This document shows positions 59,223-64,000 of a DNA stretch of 64,000 nucleotides, piece by piece. Source of the stretch: Anaerolineales bacterium (GTDB lineage: Bacteria; Chloroflexota; Anaerolineae; Anaerolineales; UBA11579); the NCBI GenBank assembly GCA_025808555.1, contig CP075526.1, forward strand, positions 1,784,712 through 1,848,711, given 5' to 3'. How positions within the stretch are numbered: the stretch's first letter is position 1; each line of letters begins with the position of its first letter. A program made the position numbers and the translations under genes. The notes beneath the pieces were generated by a model that had not been told where the DNA came from, made no database searches, and saw only the letters and a program-made list of their open reading frames with translations.

Positions 59223-59567
59223 TTGGACCCATTAGAACTGGCTCGAAAAATCGTAGACGCCCTGGAAGACAAGAAGGGCGAGGATATTCTGGTATTGGAT
59301 CTGCGCAACCAGGCGCCGATCACTGATTACTTTGTGATTGCCTCTGGCACCAGCGAACGTAACCTCAAAGCGCTACAGGATGCACTGGTGGATGAAATTC
59401 GCCCGCAAGTGAGCTTCAAGCCGCGCCTGGAGGGTAAACCCGGTGAAGGTTGGCTGCTGGCGGATTTTGGCAGCGTGATGGTGCATCTCTTCTCGCACGC
59501 CCAGCGCGACTATTACCGCCTGGAAGATCTCTGGACCGAAGCCAAGGTCGTGTTGCACTTGCAATAG
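59223..59567 (+). CDS. rsfS: Ribosomal silencing factor RsfS
   Basis: 114 aa from a TTG at 59223, decided by the AAAGGA site 7 nt upstream. The longer reading overlaps thpR. Core DYFVIASGTSERNLKAL and GWLLADFGSVMVHLFSHAQRDYYRLEDLW. Binds uL14 on the 50S subunit and blocks subunit joining when nutrients are short. Family length is 105-120 aa, which also supports this start. Confidence 0.92.
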   Translation: MDPLELARKIVDALEDKKGEDILVLDLRNQAPITDYFVIASGTSERNLKALQDALVDEIRPQVSFKPRLEGKPGEGWLLADFGSVMVHLFSHAQRDYYRLEDLWTEAKVVLHLQ

Positions 59568-59581
59568 CACGAAACAAAAAA

Positions 59582-59600
59582 AGCGGCCCACCGGGCCGCT
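59582..59600. terminator. Bidirectional terminator between rsfS and ndk
   Basis: 8-bp GC stem AGCGGCCC and complement, loop ACC, with an A-run and a T-run on its sides. Confidence 0.8.
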
Positions 59601-59621
59601 ATTTTTGATGCTCACGAACTG

Positions 59622-60077
59622 TTACTTGCCTTCAAACACCCACTTGTCGATCTCGCGGGTCCAGCTTACCAATTCCTCGGGCTTGAACCATAGGCCAACT
59701 TCGCGTTCGCCAGTCTCAGGCTTGTCGGAGGCGTGGGTAAGGTTACGGCCAACTTCCAGGCCGAAGTCGTGGCGAATGGTGCCGGGGGCGGCTTCGGTGG
59801 GGCGGGTGGCACCCATGGTCTGGCGGATAGCGGCTACGGCGTTGGGGCCTTCCCAGGCCATGGCCATCACCGGGGCCGAAGTGATGTACTCCACCAGGCC
59901 GTTGTAAAAGGGTTTGCCGTTGTGCTCGGCGTAGTGTTCCTCGGCGAGGGCCGTGCTGACCTGCATGAACTTGGCGCCGGCCAGGCGCAGGCCGCGGCGT
60001 TCCAGGCGGGCAATGATCTCACCCACCAGCGCACGTTGCACACCGTCCGGCTTTACCAGTACTAGACTGCGTTCCAA
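59622..60077 (-). CDS. ndk: Nucleoside diphosphate kinase
   Basis: 151 aa from a TTG with GGAGG 5 nt upstream. The opening LVLVKPDGVQRALVGEII is canonical. The phospho-histidine is in RNLTHASDKPETGEREVGLWF, where NIIHGSDS is usual, so the loop after His is altered and longer. Transfers gamma-phosphate between NTPs and NDPs. Confidence 0.93.
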   Translation of the reverse strand: MERSLVLVKPDGVQRALVGEIIARLERRGLRLAGAKFMQVSTALAEEHYAEHNGKPFYNGLVEYITSAPVMAMAWEGPNAVAAIRQTMGATRPTEAAPGTIRHDFGLEVGRNLTHASDKPETGEREVGLWFKPEELVSWTREIDKWVFEGK

Positions 60078-60090
60078 TGTTCCTCCACAA

Positions 60091-60121
60091 AAAATGCTCA
60101 GAATTTTATTCTGAGCATTTT
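60091..60121 (-). terminator. Terminator of the TPR/WL-repeat gene
   Basis: 14-bp perfect stem AAAATGCTCAGAAT and complement, loop of 3, T-rich on both strands. 26 bp past the stop. Confidence 0.8.
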
Positions 60122-60146
60122 ACCAAGTAAGCACGGGCTGCTTGCG

Positions 60147-63100
60147 CTACAGCAGGGCTTTTGCGCGGCTGTAACAATCCAGCGCCTCGGTCAGCTCGTT
60201 GTTGCGCATATAGGCATCGCCCAGGGTTTGCCAAACGGCTACCTGGCGTGGGAAGCGGCGCGAGGCGGCCCGCAGATCAGCGATCACATCGTCAAGGCGG
60301 ATGCGGCGGCGCAGGAAGTAGCTGTAAGCTTCGGCGGCATCGTTGATGTTGCCGTAGCTCAGCGCCTGGCGAGCGCCAGCCAGGCGGTCATCGATCTCCT
60401 CGGGCGAAAGGCCGCGGCTGCGCTTGCGAGCCGGGCGCCGGGGCTCAACTGCGGCAGCGCTGGCCCCCGCATAGGCAGGCTCGGTAGTTGCCACAGGTTC
60501 GACAACGGGCTCAAGCTGCGGGTCTGGCTCAATGCGGCTGGTCGGCTCAGGTTGCGCAGGCTGGCTGGGCTCGGGAGTAGCTTCTGGTTCGTGCGGCGCG
60601 TTTTCACCGTGCGGCGCGTCTCCGCCGTACGGCACGTCTCCGCCGTACGTATCTTCGTCATCACCATCCTCTTCAGCCAACGAGACGTACTCAGTTTGAT
60701 CGGTCTCGGCTTCGACTTCTTCCGGTTCGTCTGGCTCTTCAGCCACGGGTTGGTTAGTGCTGCCGGAGAAGGTGATGGTCTCGTATTCCACTTCTTCATC
60801 TTCAGCTTCAAGGTCAGCCGGCGGCTCAGCTGCGGCTTGTGCCGCACTCGGAGTATCCGGCAGTTGGCTGGCCGGCACCCAGGTGGGCTCGATCGCCGGC
60901 GGTGGAGCCGTCTCGTCTTCGCGCGCCTCTTCGGCGGGCCACTCAACGCTAGCCTCGGCTGGCTCGCTGGCCGGCTGCGGGGGCGCAGGCGGCAGGCCGC
61001 CGGTGCCGCCATTGGCTTCCTGCTCGCTCAGTTGGCGCAGCCAGTCCGGTACGTCTTGCGAATGCGTGCTGGGCTGTTGCGCCGCGGCTGGCGGCAGGCT
61101 GGCAGCCTGGTCCTGCTCGCGGCTGAGCTGGCTCAGCCAGTCAGGGATCTCATTGCTTTCAGGCTCAGTGTCAGGCGCAGCCTCGGCCTGTAGCTCGCCG
61201 GTTGGCTGTGGTTCGTCCTGCGGGCGCAGTTCGCTCAACCAGTCGGGCGCATCGTCCAATTGGCGCGGTACGATCGGTTCGCTGGGGGCGTCCGCGCTTT
61301 CGAGTGAGCCGGTGAACTGGCGCAGCCAGCCGGGGGTGGTCTTCTCGACTTCATTGTCAGCGAGCTCGGCTTCGTCTGGCTGACTGAAAGGCGAGTCGAC
61401 TTCCAGCCCGCTGAGCGCCTCGCGCTCGGCAGGTTCTTCGGTAGGCTCTTCAGTCGCTGCATCCACCGGGTCGGCCGCGGCGGCCAGCTCATCAAGCCAG
61501 TTCAGGTTCTCGCTCAATGGAGTGGGAACAGCTTCGGTAGGGGTAGGTGCTGTCTGCTCGGCGCTCAACCACTCAGGCTTGGAGGTGCGGCGCTGCTCGG
61601 GGTCGGTGAGCAGCTCTTCCTCGGCCGCGCCGCGTCGCGCCGCCAAACCTTCCAGCCAATTCAGCGTGTCCTGCTCGTCATCGGCGGGGGTAGTTTGGGG
61701 GTCTTCGGCCTCGGCTTCTGATTCAGCAGGCTCAGCGAGCCCGGCCGGCGGCTCACTGACCGGCGCATCCTCGGCGTCTTGCCAGCCCAGGGAGTCAAAG
61801 CGCTGGGTGCTGTCAGCATCGGCGGCCAGAGGCTCATCGGCCTCTGAATCATCTTGGTCATCTTGCATGCCAGAGCTGGCTTGCAGGTCATTGAGCCAGT
61901 TGGCGGCAGGTTCAGTTGGGTGTTTGACAGGCTCAGCCTGTTCTTGAACGGGCTCGTCTGCTTCTGGCGTTTCATCGCCAGCCGGGTCAATAAAGGCGGG
62001 CGCATCAGTAAACGCGCTGGCAACGGGACGGGTGGGCTGGGTGTGCTCCAACTCGTTTTCGTTGAGTTCTGCCAGCCATTGCGGAACCTCAGGCTCAGCC
62101 TGGCCGGAAGTGGCTGCGGCAGCCTCGGCTGCAGGCTGCTCCTCATCCTCGTTATCCTCGTTGAATCCAGAATCCAGCCAGTTGAGCTCACCGGTGGGCA
62201 GCCAGCCGGTCGGCTTGCCGCCAGGTTGGCTGGGGGTCGGTTCCTCGTGTTGCGCGGCGGGCGGGCTGGGTTCAGCCTCAGGCTCGTCTTGCGGCTCGAG
62301 ATTGAGCGGGCCAGTGGGGTTAAAACCAGCCTGGGCGAACTCTTCAGTCCAGCGTTTGCCGGGCGGCTCGTCAGGCGGCAGAGCCGCTGCGGGAGGCGTG
62401 CTGCCCGGGCGCAGCTCGCGCAGCCAGTCTGGGATCTCATCGGGCTGCAGCGCGCCGGTCCTGAATGGCGATTGGTCTGAAGACATGTTGTCTGGCAGCT
62501 CATCCATGAAGGCGCTGCCAGCTTCCGGCTCCAGGCCTTCCAGCTGGCTCAGCACGGAACCTTCTTCTGCGGCGGGCTCGTCTTGTGCGTCCGCGCTTTC
62601 AACCGAAAGCCAGTCTGGCAGGTCTTCTTTCTCAAAGGCGGCTTCGTGTGCTTCAGCCGTGCGGGCGGGTGCGCCCAGCAGCATCGGGCTGTCGAGCTCC
62701 AACGCTTCGAGCATCACGCTCTCAGCAGGCACCTGAGCGACATCTTTGAGAGTGCTGACCTGGGCGGCGTAGGGGTCCAGCTCTTCTACGCGCTCCCAAT
62801 AGGGGTTGGCTTCCACATCACGCTGGGCGTTGCGCAATATATCCACCATGACGCGGTTGGCGTACAGACAATACGGTAGCTTTTGGATGATCTGGTTGCA
62901 CATCTCGCTGGCTTCGGCGTGCTGGTTATTCTTGAAGTACATCTCGGCCAGCAGGGTTTGCAGGTCCGGGCGCTGGGCGTCCTCGGCCAGCGCATTACGC
63001 AGCTCGCCGATGGCTTGGCTGTAAAGGTCGCCGTGAGAATACATGCGCGCCAGGGCGCCACGCGTCAGGCGCACCTTGGGCGGCTCATAGCCTTCACGCA

Positions 63101-63458
63101 TGCCGAACAGGCGACGCACTTCACCCTGCACGGCCTTGTTGGAAGGCTGTGACTCGAAGGCGCGCTCCATGTGCCAAATTGCGGCATCGAGATGGCCCTC
63201 ATCCTCGCGGATGATGCTCATGCCGATATGGGCTACGAAATCATCAGGGATGGAAGAAAGCACGCGCTGGAACAGGTCACTGGCCTCGCTATGGCGCTTG
63301 CTCTCCAGGTAGGCCTTGCCCATCAGGCGGTAGGTATCTATGTTCTTGGGGAAGGTTTTGAGCACATGGCGGCAGTGGGCCAGGGCGTCTTCGACCTGGT
63401 TTGAATCGATGAGATGCTCGATTGCCTGTAAATAGTCGCGTAAATTTGTGGCTGCCAT
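60147..63458 (-). CDS. Large TPR protein with about 12 P-D-W-L segments in an acidic disordered region
   Basis: 1103 aa. N-terminal TPR domain (about 1-260, for example TYRLMGKAYLESKRHSEASD and AEMYFKNNQHAEASEMCNQI) and a short C-terminal TPR unit (about 1040-1103). The middle (about 260-1030) is Glu/Pro/Ala-rich and predicted disordered, yet holds about twelve spaced copies of a helix-like segment [DEN]-x-P/N-[DEQ]-W-L-x-x-L. Examples are LPDWLSVE, IPDWLRELRP, VPQWLAELNE, TLNWLEGLAA and VPDWLRQLSE. The spaced repeats look like docking motifs for one partner. No signal peptide. Function unknown; a multivalent scaffold is the best guess. Confidence 0.85.
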   Translation of the reverse strand: MAATNLRDYLQAIEHLIDSNQVEDALAHCRHVLKTFPKNIDTYRLMGKAYLESKRHSEASDLFQRVLSSIPDDFVAHIGMSIIREDEGHLDAAIWHMERAFESQPSNKAVQGEVRRLFGMREGYEPPKVRLTRGALARMYSHGDLYSQAIGELRNALAEDAQRPDLQTLLAEMYFKNNQHAEASEMCNQIIQKLPYCLYANRVMVDILRNAQRDVEANPYWERVEELDPYAAQVSTLKDVAQVPAESVMLEALELDSPMLLGAPARTAEAHEAAFEKEDLPDWLSVESADAQDEPAAEEGSVLSQLEGLEPEAGSAFMDELPDNMSSDQSPFRTGALQPDEIPDWLRELRPGSTPPAAALPPDEPPGKRWTEEFAQAGFNPTGPLNLEPQDEPEAEPSPPAAQHEEPTPSQPGGKPTGWLPTGELNWLDSGFNEDNEDEEQPAAEAAAATSGQAEPEVPQWLAELNENELEHTQPTRPVASAFTDAPAFIDPAGDETPEADEPVQEQAEPVKHPTEPAANWLNDLQASSGMQDDQDDSEADEPLAADADSTQRFDSLGWQDAEDAPVSEPPAGLAEPAESEAEAEDPQTTPADDEQDTLNWLEGLAARRGAAEEELLTDPEQRRTSKPEWLSAEQTAPTPTEAVPTPLSENLNWLDELAAAADPVDAATEEPTEEPAEREALSGLEVDSPFSQPDEAELADNEVEKTTPGWLRQFTGSLESADAPSEPIVPRQLDDAPDWLSELRPQDEPQPTGELQAEAAPDTEPESNEIPDWLSQLSREQDQAASLPPAAAQQPSTHSQDVPDWLRQLSEQEANGGTGGLPPAPPQPASEPAEASVEWPAEEAREDETAPPPAIEPTWVPASQLPDTPSAAQAAAEPPADLEAEDEEVEYETITFSGSTNQPVAEEPDEPEEVEAETDQTEYVSLAEEDGDDEDTYGGDVPYGGDAPHGENAPHEPEATPEPSQPAQPEPTSRIEPDPQLEPVVEPVATTEPAYAGASAAAVEPRRPARKRSRGLSPEEIDDRLAGARQALSYGNINDAAEAYSYFLRRRIRLDDVIADLRAASRRFPRQVAVWQTLGDAYMRNNELTEALDCYSRAKALL

Positions 63459-63564
63459 GCTGATTTGGAAAAGTAGTATGCCATTTTAGAGGCATACATG
63501 CAAGGAAATGTGCTTCCAACAGCCATGCCTGCTTGCGCAGACATAGCTTTTGAGGCATAAGCAG

Positions 63565-63570
63565 TATCAT
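63565..63570 (+). promoter_or_regulatory. -10 box TATCAT before the ABC ATPase gene
   Basis: TATCAT lies 7 nt before the ATG at 63578, without a Shine-Dalgarno. Confidence 0.4.
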
Positions 63571-63577
63571 TCGCTAT

Positions 63578-64000
63578 ATGTCTATTGTGATCGAAGCACA
63601 GGGGTTGGGGCGCAGCTATGGCGACTTGGTAGCGGTGGATGCGCTGAACCTGACCGTTATGCAAGGCGAGTTGTTCGCCCTGCTGGGCCCGAATGGGGGC
63701 GGCAAGACCACCACGGTGGGCGTGCTGACCACGCTGCTGCGGCCCAGCCGCGGCAGCGCCCGCGTAGCGGGCTACGACGTAGCCCGCCAGCCGGCTGATG
63801 TGCGCCGCCGGATCGGTGTGGTGTTCCAGGGGCCGAGCCTGGATGAGCAGCTGACCGCTTGGGAGAATTTGGATTTTCACGCCCGCATCTACAGCATGCC
63901 GCGGCCGCTGTTTCGCCAGCGGGCGGCGGAGCTGCTGGCGCTGGTGGAACTGGCCGAGCGCCAGCACGAGCCGGTGCGCAACTTCTCCGGCGGGATGCGT
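63578..64000 (+). CDS. ABC transporter ATP-binding protein (partial, runs off right edge)
   Basis: First 141 codons. Walker A GPNGGGKTTT (Gly where Ala is usual, still a valid P-loop), Q-loop VVFQGPSLDEQLTAWENL, and signature NFSGGMR at the edge. DrrA/NodI-type ATPase of an ABC-2 exporter, closest in style to the ATPase at 29107. The partner permease would lie beyond the window. Confidence 0.9.
   Translation, partial: MSIVIEAQGLGRSYGDLVAVDALNLTVMQGELFALLGPNGGGKTTTVGVLTTLLRPSRGSARVAGYDVARQPADVRRRIGVVFQGPSLDEQLTAWENLDFHARIYSMPRPLFRQRAAELLALVELAERQHEPVRNFSGGMR

Overview
Organism. The window is a high-GC bacterial chromosome segment, most likely from the Chloroflexota (class Anaerolineae or a close relative). 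This rests on gene content recognised by eye: a split glycine dehydrogenase (GcvPA/GcvPB), DUF1385 and DUF4870 proteins, an F420 biosynthesis cluster, and a giant TPR protein with repeated P-D-W-L segments. No rRNA, tRNA, CRISPR array, prophage or complete insertion sequence was seen. Almost all the DNA is protein-coding and consists of short operons closed by strong, mostly bidirectional hairpin terminators. || Layout. 1-2 kb: a CopB-type copper ATPase (runs off the left edge) and a His-rich cupredoxin lipoprotein. 2-4 kb: a cystathionine-type PLP enzyme and small proteins. 4.2-6.5 kb: cystathionine beta-synthase followed by a ParB/Srx-fold protein resembling the free-serine kinases SbnI/SerK. 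6.5-12.2 kb: ruvX-mltG, an aminotransferase, and a class A PBP homologue that has lost its catalytic residues. 12.2-16.2 kb: a heterodimeric ABC exporter. 16.4-18.1 kb: META lipoprotein, nuclease-like lipoprotein, DinB protein. 18.2-21.7 kb: gcvH-gcvPA-gcvPB under a tandem glycine riboswitch. 22-25.5 kb: fmt and an arsenic locus (ArsR-ArsC fusion diverging from an aquaporin). 25.6-31.2 kb: phosphatase, SPFH protein, a MarR-controlled ABC-2 exporter operon with a frameshifted SDR gene, and a methyltransferase. 31.4-37.8 kb: acyl-CoA synthetase, SET-domain protein, flavin oxidase, EamA permease, an AT-richer RelA/SpoT gene, and ung. 38.2-46.7 kb: acyl-CoA dehydrogenase, a REP-type transposase, lipoate ligase, phosphodiester glycosidase, DUF1385, dipeptidase, esterase. 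46.8-52.1 kb: an F420 cluster (npdG, cofE, two PPOX oxidoreductases, nitroreductase, gamma-glutamyl hydrolase, cofD, cofC). 52.1-58.6 kb: thioesterase, a degenerate FAD domain, a fused FAD/2Fe-2S subunit, a small membrane protein and the molybdopterin subunit of a molybdenum hydroxylase, an alpha/beta hydrolase and mocA. 58.6-64 kb: thpR, rsfS, ndk, the TPR/WL-repeat protein and the start of an ABC ATPase gene. || How it fits together. Lipoate ligase can charge GcvH. CofD/CofC/CofE make F420, which NpdG reduces and the PPOX and nitroreductase proteins may use. MocA would prepare the cofactor for the molybdenum hydroxylase. The most striking genome-wide signal is a TAnnnT -10 box only 6-9 nt before many start codons, which predicts widespread leaderless transcription. 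The strongest candidates for undescribed biology are the dead PBP, the gamma-glutamyl hydrolase inside the F420 cluster, the CBS/serine-kinase pair, and the WL-repeat TPR protein.
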